Part shown: positions 6,498 through 14,343 of the stretch, in pieces
How positions within the stretch are numbered: position 1 is the first letter of the stretch
Layout: each line of letters begins with the position of its first letter
DNA from: a virus
DNA length: 34,399 bases
Virus record (IMG/VR): IMGVR_UViG_3300048115_000452
Coordinates: 1 to 34,399 of that record
Strand: one strand, 5' to 3'
Program-made: the position numbers and the translations under genes
The notes under the pieces: generated by a model
Database searches by the model: none
What the model was told of the DNA's origin: nothing
What the model saw: the letters and a program-made list of their open reading frames with translations, nothing else

Positions 6498-7812
6498 ATT
6501 CTAGCTCTTTATAAGTGTTTTTTATCTCCTTTGGGTCGCCCTTGTAAAATACTAAAATATTCTGATGGCATTTACCTACCTTTCTGTTTTTCATAAACCT
6601 ACCTACTCGCTGCGGTAAAGTACCTACTGGCTCTACGTAAATCATTTCGTTATAAAGTATAGCCCCGTAGCTATTCCACATACGGCGTATATCATCTACA
6701 AACAAACGGTAAGCATCTTTTTTATCTCTAATATCCCCTACAACTATTACAGCAAATCGGTTTTCTTTTAGAGCCTTGTAAGCTCCTGCAAAAGAGTTGT
6801 CTAGTATTTGTAAAAACTCGGTGTAGCTTGCTTGGTTACTTGCATCGTTATCTAACTCGCTGTAAACCTCTAAATCAAAATATGGCGGGCAACTAAAATA
6901 CAAGTCTTGGCTGTTAGGTTTGAAATGCTTTGCTACATTCTGCCCGTCGTCGCATACGTATTTTGCATTAAGACCAGCAGCTTTTACTCTGCGGTTGTTT
7001 ATATCTGCCTGCTCCTTACGCAGCTCTATACCTTTGAATTTCATTTTGTAACTAGCAGCTACATACCCAAAAACCGTATCGCCCGCAAAAGTATCAAAAG
7101 CATTACCGCCCTCTATACCATACCAGTAACTTACAAGCTCTGCCATTACTGGGTCTAAAATAGAAACGCCGTCGTTAATGTTATTTATGATATTATCGCC
7201 TTTAGATAGTGTACCCTCCCTGCTTTCGCCTTGGTCTTGTATTATTTCTTTCCACGCTTTTTTACGCTGCATCCAGTAACCTTTACGGCTATCTAAAACA
7301 CTAAAAGGCGGCACTATAAATCTTTCTGTTAGTTTACGGTGCGCCTCTTGTTTTTTACTCTCTTTTACTTGCAGAGCTTTTACGTCTTGCTCGGGAATAC
7401 CCCACTTTAACAAATCTACATCTTGCCACTCCTCGGCTAGTATTTCGTGCGACCAGTAACCAGTTAGAGCGTTAGCTGTAATATTTGCCTTTTCTCTTTG
7501 CGCATCATTCCAGCGTACAGCTCTATAATTAAATTTTTGCTCTTGCCAAATTACGTGTCCTATCGCTACCGTTCCCTGTTTTGTTGGCTCTTTGTACTTC
7601 TCACTTATAACTACCTCGCACTCCTCTAGGTTTATGATTTTACTACGCTGGTTTCCGCTTATTATCTCGCCTGTATTTAAATCGTGTACTATACCACTAA
7701 TATCCCCAAGCTCTAGCATATTTTTTTCTAGCTCTCTTTTTCGGTCGTCTGTTATATGCCTTGGGTTTTTGTGATACTCTTTTACGTTAGTTATTTTCTG
7801 CTTTTTCGCCAT
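6460..7812 (-). CDS. ParB-like nuclease/DNA methyltransferase fusion
   Basis: 450 residues from MAKKQKITNV (ATG 7812; an ATG at 7821 is three codons earlier). The N-terminal ~110 residues form a ParB/Srx-like domain with SGNQRSK in the place of the ParB box. The C-terminal half is an amino-methyltransferase with FDTFAGDTVFGYVAASY as the SAM-binding region and CPPYFDLEVYSE as catalytic motif IV (S/D-PPY type), so N6-adenine or N4-cytosine methylation is expected. Such ParB-methyltransferase fusions are widespread in phages and probably mark phage DNA against host restriction. It is the second methyltransferase gene here, beside the split one at 14505-15394. The last 38 bases overlap the SpeD-like gene. 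Confidence 0.82.
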   Translation of the reverse strand: MAKKQKITNVKEYHKNPRHITDDRKRELEKNMLELGDISGIVHDLNTGEIISGNQRSKIINLEECEVVISEKYKEPTKQGTVAIGHVIWQEQKFNYRAVRWNDAQREKANITANALTGYWSHEILAEEWQDVDLLKWGIPEQDVKALQVKESKKQEAHRKLTERFIVPPFSVLDSRKGYWMQRKKAWKEIIQDQGESREGTLSKGDNIINNINDGVSILDPVMAELVSYWYGIEGGNAFDTFAGDTVFGYVAASYKMKFKGIELRKEQADINNRRVKAAGLNAKYVCDDGQNVAKHFKPNSQDLYFSCPPYFDLEVYSELDNDASNQASYTEFLQILDNSFAGAYKALKENRFAVIVVGDIRDKKDAYRLFVDDIRRMWNSYGAILYNEMIYVEPVGTLPQRVGRFMKNRKVGKCHQNILVFYKGDPKEIKNTYKELEYDSEDMELFGLD

Positions 7813-7861
7813 TTGTCGCACTTTCGTTTTATTGGTGTGGTATTTTATTGATTAAATGCAG

Positions 7862-8626
7862 TTAAGCCAGCAAAAGCCATAATAAGCCAAATACGACCGC
7901 TACTACAATTACAAATATAGAAATAATTACCTTATAGCCGTCTTTTACTGCTTGGCGGTTATATACTTGGCTGTAATCTACCTCTACATCTATGTTATGT
8001 ACAGCCTCGCTATTGTATGGTACAAACTCCATTTTATCTACTACTAAATTCCATATCCCTAACTGCCCCTTTACTGGGTACTCTACCAATCTGCTCGGGT
8101 TACGTAAAAACCAGCCATAACCTTTTAAATCTTTTCGCTCCTCTTTTGGTATGCAAGTTAAATGCCATTCCTCGGGCGTTAAATCCTCTAGCCTTTTCGT
8201 TTCGTAAAGCTCTACTAAAGCTAACATACAACCGCTTTGCATTTCCTGTATCTCGGGTGCTTTACTACTACATATTACAAGCTCGCCCCTGTAAAAAGTG
8301 TTTTTACTCCTTACCTCTATTTTCTTTTTTCCTTGGGCTATCCATTCGGCGTATGGGTTTTTTACCGTTAAAGCCTTTTTTCTTTCGTGTAAGTTCTCGT
8401 CGTAATCTTTATTACTGTACTGCATTATTTCTAAAGTTTTGTTTATTGTTTTTATATCCGATTTTATAGCAAGCTCTCCGTAGGTGTTTAATGCAAAACA
8501 CAAGTAAGTTAACTGGCTGGCTGTAAAATTCAATTTATTATCAAGTATATACCTGTACAACTTATTTAACTCCGCTAGGTTGTACCTGTTATCATAGGCT
8601 TTTATTAATATCTCGGTTTCATCCAT
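7862..8626 (-). CDS. ASCH-domain protein with C-terminal membrane anchor
   Basis: I start at MDETEILIKA (ATG 8626), one base after the upstream stop, giving 254 residues. Residues 1-80 are helical. Residues about 84-205 match an ASCH domain, the PUA-like fold thought to bind RNA or modified nucleotides: ALTVKNPYAEWIAQGKKKIE, GELVICSSKAPEI, GCMLALVEL, and GQLGIWNL near the end. The last 25 residues (VIISIFVIVVAVVFGLLWLL) are a hydrophobic membrane segment, which is unusual for an ASCH protein. Codons 3-5 contain ACCGAGA, part of the leader motif, which may be chance. Confidence 0.7.
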   Translation of the reverse strand: MDETEILIKAYDNRYNLAELNKLYRYILDNKLNFTASQLTYLCFALNTYGELAIKSDIKTINKTLEIMQYSNKDYDENLHERKKALTVKNPYAEWIAQGKKKIEVRSKNTFYRGELVICSSKAPEIQEMQSGCMLALVELYETKRLEDLTPEEWHLTCIPKEERKDLKGYGWFLRNPSRLVEYPVKGQLGIWNLVVDKMEFVPYNSEAVHNIDVEVDYSQVYNRQAVKDGYKVIISIFVIVVAVVFGLLWLLLA

Positions 8627-8627
8627 T

Positions 8628-8975
8628 TTAAAAAGGCTCTTGCTCCTCAATATAACAATCCTTATAAATATAGCCTAACCTTTTTACCATAGCCTTAAGC
8701 TGGTGTTTATGGTCAACTCTAAATAAACCTATATACTTTTCCTCTTGCACCTGCGCAGGAGGTATCCCGTCGGCAGTAACAAACTCCGCAGCTTGCCATA
8801 CCTTGTACTCCGTTTTAAAACTATCTGCTACCCAATCGCTTTCCATTATTATATACTCGCAACCTGTACACTCGTGTACGTAGCTATTCCAAATAAAAGT
8901 ACTGCAAACCTCCCCAACTTGTTTACTATTACAAGCGGGGCAGGTTATTACTTCATATCTTAAATGCTCTGTCAT
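8628..8975 (-). CDS. Zinc-ribbon protein of unknown function
   Basis: 115 residues. Two CxxC pairs, CPACNSKQ near residue 12 and CTGCEY near residue 36, separated by an aromatic strand, form a zinc ribbon in the first 45 residues. The rest is mixed, with a tryptophan-rich helix and a C-terminal domain ending EEQEPF. It lies three bases after the SSB stop codon and abuts the ASCH gene. A role in nucleic-acid binding within the replication operon is plausible. The C-terminal part has no recognisable match. Confidence 0.6.
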   Translation of the reverse strand: MTEHLRYEVITCPACNSKQVGEVCSTFIWNSYVHECTGCEYIIMESDWVADSFKTEYKVWQAAEFVTADGIPPAQVQEEKYIGLFRVDHKHQLKAMVKRLGYIYKDCYIEEQEPF

Positions 8976-8978
8976 TTT

Positions 8979-9398
8979 TTAAAATGGTAAGTCGTCGGGT
9001 TCGTCGTTACTTGTAGTTGGTGCTGGTGTGCTTTGTTGAGGTGCTGCCGTTTGTCCGCTCTGCCCTTTTGTGGTTAAAAATGTAAACTCTCTTACGTGTA
9101 CCTCTGTGCTGTACCTATCTTGCCCTTGCTGGTCTTGCCACTTACGAGTTTTTAAACGCCCCTCTACATACACCTTATCGCCTTTGCTTAAATATTTCTC
9201 GCATATCTCCGCCTGCTTGTTTTTAACTACTATGTTATGCCAGTCTACATTCGTAACCTTTTCGTTAGTCTGCTTATTTGTGTAGCTCTCGTTAGTAGCT
9301 AAAGGGAAACGCCCTATACAACCGCCACCCTCAAAATGATGCATTTTAACCTCGTCGCCTAAATGCCCTATTAATATTACTTTATTTACTGTACTCAT
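8979..9398 (-). CDS. ssb: Single-stranded DNA-binding protein
   Basis: 139 residues with the whole bacterial SSB pattern: N-terminal VNKVILIGHLG, a GRFPLATNE strand, VDWHNIVV, and KGDKVYVEGRLKTRKWQDQQ. These are the OB-fold elements that bind single strands as a tetramer. A disordered Q/P/T linker leads to the acidic tip DDLPF, the usual docking tail for replication and repair partners (exonucleases, primase, RecO). Its place among an exonuclease, a resolvase and nucleases fits phage replication and recombination. The stop of the upstream gene overlaps its ATG by four bases. Confidence 0.95.
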   Translation of the reverse strand: MSTVNKVILIGHLGDEVKMHHFEGGGCIGRFPLATNESYTNKQTNEKVTNVDWHNIVVKNKQAEICEKYLSKGDKVYVEGRLKTRKWQDQQGQDRYSTEVHVREFTFLTTKGQSGQTAAPQQSTPAPTTSNDEPDDLPF

Positions 9399-10000
9399 TG
9401 CTCTATTCGTGTTAATGATTCAAAAATTAATTCACTCTTAATACCTGTATTATCGGGGTGCGGGTCGTGTACCATTTTGGCGTTTTGGAATAAAACTACG
9501 TGGTGTACATTTTTATCTCTAGGACTTACACCGCTTACCATATACACACTATCATCGTATAAATGTCCGTCTATTTGTTTAAGCTCCCAGCCCCTTTCTT
9601 TTAACCATTCTACTAAACGGTTATACCAGTCCTTTTCTTCGTAATGCTCTTGTATTTGTATTACCTCCTCGGGGTTTGCTGCACCAATTATACAAGCGAT
9701 TGCGGTAGGGAAACAATTACCCTCTTGCTCGGGCGGATTATGTAGCCTTGTCTGTTTGTGAGGCACAAAATCTAATACTGGGTTTTCTGCGTGTAAACTT
9801 ACTGGCTGCAAAGGCTGGTTAAATGTTAACTGGCGTAGGTATATTTTTTTACTACCTATAACCTGCTCTATTTCTTCATCGGTAAGCTCCCAGCAAGTTA
9901 CTACTTGCCCCTGCGGGTCTCTATATGCTGGTAACGTGCCGTACTCGTCTTGTTCCTTACCAAATTCTACGTTTGTGTGTCTTGTTTTTACTGGTTTCAT
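9395..10000 (-). CDS. Papain-like cysteine peptidase-like protein
   Basis: 201 residues. The second half shows a cysteine-peptidase layout: GNCFPTAIACIIG with Cys96 following Asn at the head of a helix, NVHHVVLF with His166/His167 starting a strand, and MVHDPHPDNTG with Asp179 as the third position. Phages carry related predicted peptidases with GNCxxA and HDPHPS motifs. The target is unknown. The N-terminal ~85 residues are different and contain CWELTDEEIEQVI. It sits between SSB and a small helical protein, overlapping both by four bases. An amidase or transglutaminase-like activity cannot be excluded. Confidence 0.65.
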   Translation of the reverse strand: MKPVKTRHTNVEFGKEQDEYGTLPAYRDPQGQVVTCWELTDEEIEQVIGSKKIYLRQLTFNQPLQPVSLHAENPVLDFVPHKQTRLHNPPEQEGNCFPTAIACIIGAANPEEVIQIQEHYEEKDWYNRLVEWLKERGWELKQIDGHLYDDSVYMVSGVSPRDKNVHHVVLFQNAKMVHDPHPDNTGIKSELIFESLTRIEQ

Positions 10001-10416
10001 AAGTCTGTAAGTTTTAAATTTTCTTTTGCGTAATCTGCTACCTCTATCGGTGTTTTACCCTCTCTTAGTAGCTTCATTAACTCGTCTTTATTCGCCTCTG
10101 CATTATACTTAACCTGCATAATTAAATCGGTTTTAAGTAGCATACAGTCTAAATGAAAAGCTGTCGATATTTCTTTGCCGTAATTCTTTTTTTTGCAGTA
10201 CTCAATCCATTTTAATTTTAAACGGTTATACTCCTGCTGGCTTATTACATTCCAGTCTAGTTTATCCTCCTCAAAATAACATATAGAGTAAAAGGCATTT
10301 ATATAACCTTTTAGCTTTAATTGAATACGCTCTAACTCTTTTCTTTGCGCTCTGCTTATTATTGGTTTAAGCTCTGCGTTTAAATCTACTACTTTGCCGT
10401 TTTTAGTATTATCCAT
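9997..10416 (-). CDS. Helical protein of unknown function in the replication operon
   Basis: 139 residues, mostly helical and charged, beginning MDNTKNGKVVDLNAELKPII. Two cysteines near residues 46 and 74 are isolated, and no motif points to an enzyme. The C-terminal part (REGKTPIEVADYAKENLKL) resembles a short ankyrin- or helix-turn-helix-like motif but is too brief to call. It overlaps the exonuclease gene by eight bases and the peptidase gene by four, so translation is coupled. Confidence 0.5.
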   Translation of the reverse strand: MDNTKNGKVVDLNAELKPIISRAQRKELERIQLKLKGYINAFYSICYFEEDKLDWNVISQQEYNRLKLKWIEYCKKKNYGKEISTAFHLDCMLLKTDLIMQVKYNAEANKDELMKLLREGKTPIEVADYAKENLKLTDL

Positions 10417-11152
10417 TGGTTAAAATTTTTCTGATTTTGTTTTTTGTGTCTGCTGGGAAATCACTACGCAATACCCAGTCGGCATATTGTGGCTCGTCTT
10501 TTACTGGTGTGTCTTTATGTTTGCCAAAGCTCCAATATACAACCCCCTCAACCTCGTACAACTTACCAGCGTAGTCGTGGCGTTTCTTATCGCCTTGGCA
10601 AAGTTCATCTATTTGCGCAGGGCTTAACTGCTCGCCTATTTTTTCTAATTGAGCAAATAATATTTCTGCCGTAGCTATAACATCATTTAAAGCATCGTGC
10701 GCACCGTCCAGCTCCTTACCTGTATAACGCTTGTAAGTTTCCTCTAGTTTATGGCTGTTTACTTTGCGCTCTAGCTTTAATACATCTACAAAACTTATTT
10801 CCTCGCCAGCTTGCGGGTACTCGATGCCTGCACGGCTAAACTCCTCAATAAGTAAAGGCACATCAAAGTTATCACTATTATAACCAGCAATATCGCAGCC
10901 GTGTAATTGCTCTGCTAGGCTCTTGGCTATTTGACTAAACAAAGGCGCACCTACTACCATTTCGTTAGTAATTCCGTGTACCTCTGTCGCCTCTGCTGGT
11001 ATATCCATTTGAGGGTTTACAAGAGTTTTCTTTTGTTCCTGCTCGCCGTTAGGCATAATTTTTAAAAGTGCTATTTGCACTATCCTATCTTTAACCGTAT
11101 TTACTCCTGTCGTTTCTAAATCGAAGAATACGATTGGTTTTTCTAGTATCAT
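10409..11152 (-). CDS. DnaQ-like 3'-5' exonuclease with extra C-terminal domain
   Basis: 247 residues. The DEDDh exonuclease motifs are complete: FFDLETTG (residues 9-16, Exo I), GYNSDNFDVPLL (Exo II), and HDALNDVIAT (Exo III with His before Asp). The family removes nucleotides from 3' ends and acts in proofreading, RNA turnover or repair. After about residue 180 a short domain follows (WSFGKHKDTPV and QYADWVLRSDFP), which matches the small module found at the C-terminus of several phage and bacterial DnaQ-type exonucleases (GKHKG...YxxW). No polymerase gene is in the window, so a stand-alone role is likely. Confidence 0.88.
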   Translation of the reverse strand: MILEKPIVFFDLETTGVNTVKDRIVQIALLKIMPNGEQEQKKTLVNPQMDIPAEATEVHGITNEMVVGAPLFSQIAKSLAEQLHGCDIAGYNSDNFDVPLLIEEFSRAGIEYPQAGEEISFVDVLKLERKVNSHKLEETYKRYTGKELDGAHDALNDVIATAEILFAQLEKIGEQLSPAQIDELCQGDKKRHDYAGKLYEVEGVVYWSFGKHKDTPVKDEPQYADWVLRSDFPADTKNKIRKILTNG

Positions 11153-11589
11153 TGATAATCGTTTATTAAAAGTTGTATTATTTTTAGGTTTCCCTTGTAA
11201 ATACGCATACTCTTACGCTGCGTTTCGTTTTCCCATTGCTGATGATGATTAAAGCAAAGTATATTTTTATTACGTGGGTCGTGTGCTTTCTCGGGGTTTG
11301 CTCCACGGCTTAAAATATGGCTCACGTAAACACTACTGTAATTATGTAGAGGTTTTGCGCACTCCTCGCAATAATGCGGGCTATGTTCCCAACACCAAGC
11401 GTAAAACCTTTGGTTAGCTTGCACTACATTTCCCTTACCTATAAAACTATGCCCAAATAATTCTCTTTGTATAGCAATACGCAGAGGAGGGTTTATATAG
11501 AACTTTTTAAAATCCTGTAATGGCTGGTAGCCCCTTTCTACTGCCATTTTATACTCCTCTGCGATTGTTATTTTTATAGGTAACTGCAT
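11149..11589 (-). CDS. HNH/NinG-like nuclease
   Basis: 146 residues. From residue 74: CEECAKPL, then VSHILSRGANPE, then NKNILCFNHHQQWEN. This gives a zinc-binding CxxC (74, 77), a catalytic-type His91 in SHILSRGA, and Cys112 with His115/116 in the last helix. The layout resembles phage HNH and NinG/Rap recombination nucleases, which cut branched DNA; in NinG the equivalent block reads HYISRGA. The N-terminal 70 residues are unrelated and rich in aromatic residues. It adjoins the DnaQ-like exonuclease with an ATGA overlap. Confidence 0.7.
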   Translation of the reverse strand: MQLPIKITIAEEYKMAVERGYQPLQDFKKFYINPPLRIAIQRELFGHSFIGKGNVVQANQRFYAWCWEHSPHYCEECAKPLHNYSSVYVSHILSRGANPEKAHDPRNKNILCFNHHQQWENETQRKSMRIYKGNLKIIQLLINDYQ

Positions 11590-12225
11590 TTACTCCTCCT
11601 CGGTATTATTTAGAGCCTCCTCCATTAAATCGAGCTGGTCGCTTTTCTCGCCTGCTGCTGCCATTTTGCCGTCCACTTGGTCGTCGTCAAATGCCATTTC
11701 AAGCTGCGCCTGTTTACCGTTTATTACATACTCAAATACTTCGCCCTCTAAATCGGTCATAAGGTTTTCTAAATCCTCCTCAAAACCGTATTTAGTACCG
11801 TTGTACTTTAAACGCTGGCTATTTATAGCTACCTCTTGCCCCGTTTCTGTTTTTAACTTGGCAGTAATTATAATACCCCTGTTATCCTCTTTACCGCTTA
11901 AGCTAACACCTGTAACGGTAATTTTAGTAACCAAGCTCTTAAACTTTTCGTCTAAAAATTTAATTTGCTTGGCGGTTGCCATAAACACTTTACTATCTCT
12001 AATCTCATTAATAACAGAGAAATAATAAATCTGTGCCATATACCCACGTAGCACGTCTAGGTATTTAGTTAAATCGGGGTGCGGGGTCTTGTCTGATTTA
12101 ACTTGTTTTTGGTCGTGGTACACCTCTACCCCCGTAGTTTCCTCCACTTCAAAATTAACCTCCAAGCCTTGCCCTTTGGTTTTTACTTTTCCGAGCGTAA
12201 ACTGCTCTAATTGCGTGTTTTTCAT
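11590..12225 (-). CDS. Unknown phage protein of the recombination/replication cluster
   Basis: 211 residues. The N-terminal half is beta-rich (QFTLGKVKTKGQGLEVNFEV), the centre is helical (YLDVLRGYMAQIYYFSVI), then come more strands (ITVTGVSLSG), and the C-terminal 60 residues are strongly acidic (MAFDDDQVDG, ending NNTEEE). The acidic tail and modest size suggest a DNA-mimic or partner-binding region. Proteins of this layout occur next to nucleases in Bacteroidota phages, but no function is known to me. Its stop codon directly abuts the HNH gene's ATG. Confidence 0.5.
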   Translation of the reverse strand: MKNTQLEQFTLGKVKTKGQGLEVNFEVEETTGVEVYHDQKQVKSDKTPHPDLTKYLDVLRGYMAQIYYFSVINEIRDSKVFMATAKQIKFLDEKFKSLVTKITVTGVSLSGKEDNRGIIITAKLKTETGQEVAINSQRLKYNGTKYGFEEDLENLMTDLEGEVFEYVINGKQAQLEMAFDDDQVDGKMAAAGEKSDQLDLMEEALNNTEEE

Positions 12226-12242
12226 TTGTTATAAAAATTAAG

Positions 12243-12395
12243 TTATTTATTAAATGGTTGGTAAAATCCTACTTGAAATAATTGAACGTGCCAACCTAAC
12301 CGCTCAAATTGTTTTTTTGCTTTTAGTGCCTCCTCATAAACTAAATCCTTTTGTTTTTCCTGCTCGCCCTCTTTACGAGCTACTACTGTAATCAT
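12243..12395 (-). CDS. 50-residue unknown protein
   Basis: ATG at 12395, TAA at 12243-12245: MITVVARKEGEQEKQKDLVY, a helix rich in Glu and Lys, then RLGWHVQLFQVGFYQPFNK. The helix-strand pattern with codon usage like its neighbours, and its fit into an otherwise empty gap between two genes on the same strand, support coding. It starts about 33 bases after the TOPRIM gene stop. No family recognised. Confidence 0.55.
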   Translation of the reverse strand: MITVVARKEGEQEKQKDLVYEEALKAKKQFERLGWHVQLFQVGFYQPFNK

Positions 12396-12428
12396 CTTGC
12401 CAGCTAAAGGGTTTACTCGGGTGCTTTT

Positions 12429-13325
12429 TTACTCCTCCGTTTCGCCACTTAATTCGTCGTTTACATATTTTTTTACAATACCTCTAAACTCTGTACGCTC
12501 CTCCTCCTCTTGCTCCATAAGCTCGTCGTGCAATTCTTCATCAAATATACTATTTATAGCCTGCTCGCATAATCTTTGCAGCTTACTAGGTTCTACCGCA
12601 TCTAGTTCTACCTGTCCTAATCCTCCCCATTTAGCACTCCTGCTATCTCCTGCTTTTACTGGGGCAGGCGGCAACCCCCATTCTACTACCTGCTCCTCCA
12701 TAAGCGCAAACCTGCGCACCTCTACACCTATACCCAGCTTTGTTAAATTTGCCTCTATACTTCTAGGAATATCCTCGCCACTAGGGTCGTAATCTCCAAA
12801 ATAAAGTATAATAGGTGTTTTGCCCTCTGCTTTTGCCTCCTTAAATCTTTCCGCAGCCTCATTAACAAACGTTAAACTTGGGTAGCCTTTACAAGCTCCT
12901 AAAGCTACATCTAAACGCTTACACGGTTTTTGAAACACACCTTGCAAAGCCTTTTTCTCTATAAACACCTCGGGGTAATACGGTTGGTTTTCCCAGCGAT
13001 TTTTTTGGTAGTTTTTCATATAATAACCGATAGCCCATTTTGCAGTATCTACCCTGCTCGAAACGTCGGTTTTATTATAGTCGGTTTCCCCTATCATTTC
13101 CCTATCATTATCACTAAACACATCAAAATCTATAAGCCCCTCCCAACGTGCTTCTATCATAGCACTTACTACTCGTTTATAGTGCCTCATAGTGTTAGTC
13201 ATACCTATACTTACTAGCTGGTAGTGTAACCCTCTAATCGTTAAAACTCCTTTTTCGTAACGGCTAACTATATCAATAGCGTTTTGCGTTATCCAGTTCC
13301 TTGTAAATTCGTCTCTTTTTGCCAT
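12429..13325 (-). CDS. TOPRIM-domain protein, topoisomerase VI A/Spo11-like
   Basis: 298 residues. Residues 1-60 form a helix-turn-helix-like region (RGLHYQLVSIGMTNTMRHYK). The TOPRIM half begins with the conserved glutamate in FIEKKAL (Glu123) and continues with YFGDYDPSGEDI (DxD-x-x-G, 178-183), the metal-binding motif that follows in topoisomerase VI A subunits. LPPAPVKAGDSR and ELDAVEPSKLQ follow, typical of this phage TOPRIM family. The catalytic tyrosine of true topoisomerases cannot be placed confidently; Tyr35 in RGLHYQL is a candidate position. DNA cleavage or binding during replication is likely. It lies seven bases after the next upstream gene. Confidence 0.65.
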   Translation of the reverse strand: MAKRDEFTRNWITQNAIDIVSRYEKGVLTIRGLHYQLVSIGMTNTMRHYKRVVSAMIEARWEGLIDFDVFSDNDREMIGETDYNKTDVSSRVDTAKWAIGYYMKNYQKNRWENQPYYPEVFIEKKALQGVFQKPCKRLDVALGACKGYPSLTFVNEAAERFKEAKAEGKTPIILYFGDYDPSGEDIPRSIEANLTKLGIGVEVRRFALMEEQVVEWGLPPAPVKAGDSRSAKWGGLGQVELDAVEPSKLQRLCEQAINSIFDEELHDELMEQEEEERTEFRGIVKKYVNDELSGETEE

Positions 13326-13331
13326 TATATT

Positions 13332-13772
13332 TTAAATTAAATTACTTGGGTCTTCTACATATACCCCGTACTCCTGCGCAGCAATATCTTTTAAATGCTC
13401 TATAAAAAAAACTAACTGCTGGTTATCTAAATCCTCTAAATCAATTACAGAGCTTTCCCATTTTCGCAGCTCCTCGTTATAAACCTCTTTAATAGTTAAA
13501 GGGCTTTCGGATCTCAATTTCTCGTCTGTTTGCTTTAGTGTTAATCGCTCGCCTTGTAAAAGTAAAGCCCTCTGCATATCGGGTACTATCTTTTTTTTGT
13601 AGTAAACTATTAACGGCACACTTAACGGGGTTGTTTTTGTTACCTCGATAGTCATAGTAAAAAAGCTGTTTTTCCATTGCTTAAAATACTCCTGCATATC
13701 TTGCTTATTGGAAATCATAAAGCCGCCGTCTTTATTAGTTTGTCCGTAAATAACTAAATCCCTGCGCCTCAT
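13332..13772 (-). CDS. Unknown protein, about 146 residues
   Basis: The frame from ATG 13772 begins MRRRDLVIYGQTNKDGGFMI, overlapping the previous gene by four bases (ATGA), a convincing coupled start. Strands early in the protein (FFTMTIEVTKTT, VPLIVYYKKKIVPDMQRALL) and helices later (VFFIEHLKDIAAQEYGVYVE) suggest a compact alpha/beta protein. I recognise no catalytic motif. It lies in the operon between an unknown 112-residue protein and the TOPRIM protein. Confidence 0.55.
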   Translation of the reverse strand: MRRRDLVIYGQTNKDGGFMISNKQDMQEYFKQWKNSFFTMTIEVTKTTPLSVPLIVYYKKKIVPDMQRALLLQGERLTLKQTDEKLRSESPLTIKEVYNEELRKWESSVIDLEDLDNQQLVFFIEHLKDIAAQEYGVYVEDPSNLI

Positions 13773-14107
13773 ATTTTCCCTTTTACTTTGTCTATTAACT
13801 TATCCATAGCTCGGTTATAATAAGCCTCGAAATCTTGGTCGTTAATATGTTCAAACCAGTATTCGTAAATAGCTCCTCGTAGTTTTTTGCTTGCGCTTTG
13901 TCCTTTGTCGTTTACCCCTATACGTTTATCACGCATAGCCAGCTCTGCCTCTTGCGTAATTTTATCGGCACTAAACAATAAATAACCTGGTGCTTTCTCT
14001 ATATAATGCTCGTCTATTTCGCTTACTGTATCGGTAGTAGTAAATATTACCTTTGTTTGTGTTTCCTGTCGCTCTGTTTTAGCGTGCTTAACTGTAATTT
14101 TTAACAT
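13769..14107 (-). CDS. 112-residue unknown protein with the regulated leader motif
   Basis: Starts at ATG 14107, six bases after the leader motif ACCGAGAGC. The N-terminal half has strands and many threonines (KVIFTTTDTVSEIDEHYI); the rest is helical and charged (EAYYNRAMDKLIDKVKG). No family recognised. A near-match to a -7 box (TATAAATTGC) lies about 20 bases upstream of the motif, but no promoter of the P1-P4 type is present. Confidence 0.6.
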   Translation of the reverse strand: MLKITVKHAKTERQETQTKVIFTTTDTVSEIDEHYIEKAPGYLLFSADKITQEAELAMRDKRIGVNDKGQSASKKLRGAIYEYWFEHINDQDFEAYYNRAMDKLIDKVKGKI

Positions 14108-14113
14108 CTTTTT

Positions 14114-14122
14114 GCTCTCGGT
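14114..14122 (-). promoter_or_regulatory. Leader motif ACCGAGAGC before ATG 14107
   Basis: Exact motif, six bases from the start codon, in a gap of about 50 bases between genes. Nine base pairs possible with the predicted RNA at 21229-21302. Confidence 0.6.
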
Positions 14123-14159
14123 TTTGTTGGTGCAATTTATAAATAATTTTTAATTAATC

Positions 14160-14342
14160 CTAACCTGTAAAAAATTCTCTATCTATTGCTCCGTGTATTA
14201 ACGGGCAAGCATCTTGCCCTAATTTGTTTACCGTGTTACGCTCGTGTGTACACATTTCTTTTTTATAATATTGACAGTTTTGCATAGCGCAGCTATTAGT
14301 TACTGCTAATTGCTTACGATATTTAAACTCTCTTTGCTCCAT
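14160..14342 (-). CDS. 60-residue cysteine-rich protein
   Basis: Contains NSCAMQNCQYYKKEMCTHER and later DACPLIHG: four cysteines plus histidines arranged C-x4-C-x7-C-x13-C, which looks like a small zinc-binding fold. The N-terminus is basic (EQREFKYRKQLA). Its ATG follows the stop of the next upstream small gene by one base. Function unknown; nucleic-acid binding is plausible. Confidence 0.55.
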   Translation of the reverse strand: MEQREFKYRKQLAVTNSCAMQNCQYYKKEMCTHERNTVNKLGQDACPLIHGAIDREFFTG

Positions 14343-14343
14343 A

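Noticed and set aside
8017-8469. Plus-strand frame of 150 codons
   Set aside because: Antisense of the ASCH gene, with Leu/Phe/Pro/Tyr-rich shadow composition and no supporting signals.
8600-8626. ACCGAGA just after ATG 8626, and ACGAGAGC just after ATG 20553
   Set aside because: Both resemble the leader motif but are partial and downstream of the start. They might be weak sites; I did not count them as members.
12540-12549. TATATTTG inside the TOPRIM gene and another at 7909-7917 in the ASCH gene
   Set aside because: Both fit the -7 consensus but lie in coding sequence without a -33 box, so they are not supported as promoters.
13489-13677. Minus-strand frame of 62 codons
   Set aside because: Nested in another frame of the 146-residue gene, which has a coupled ATGA start; its own composition is unconvincing.
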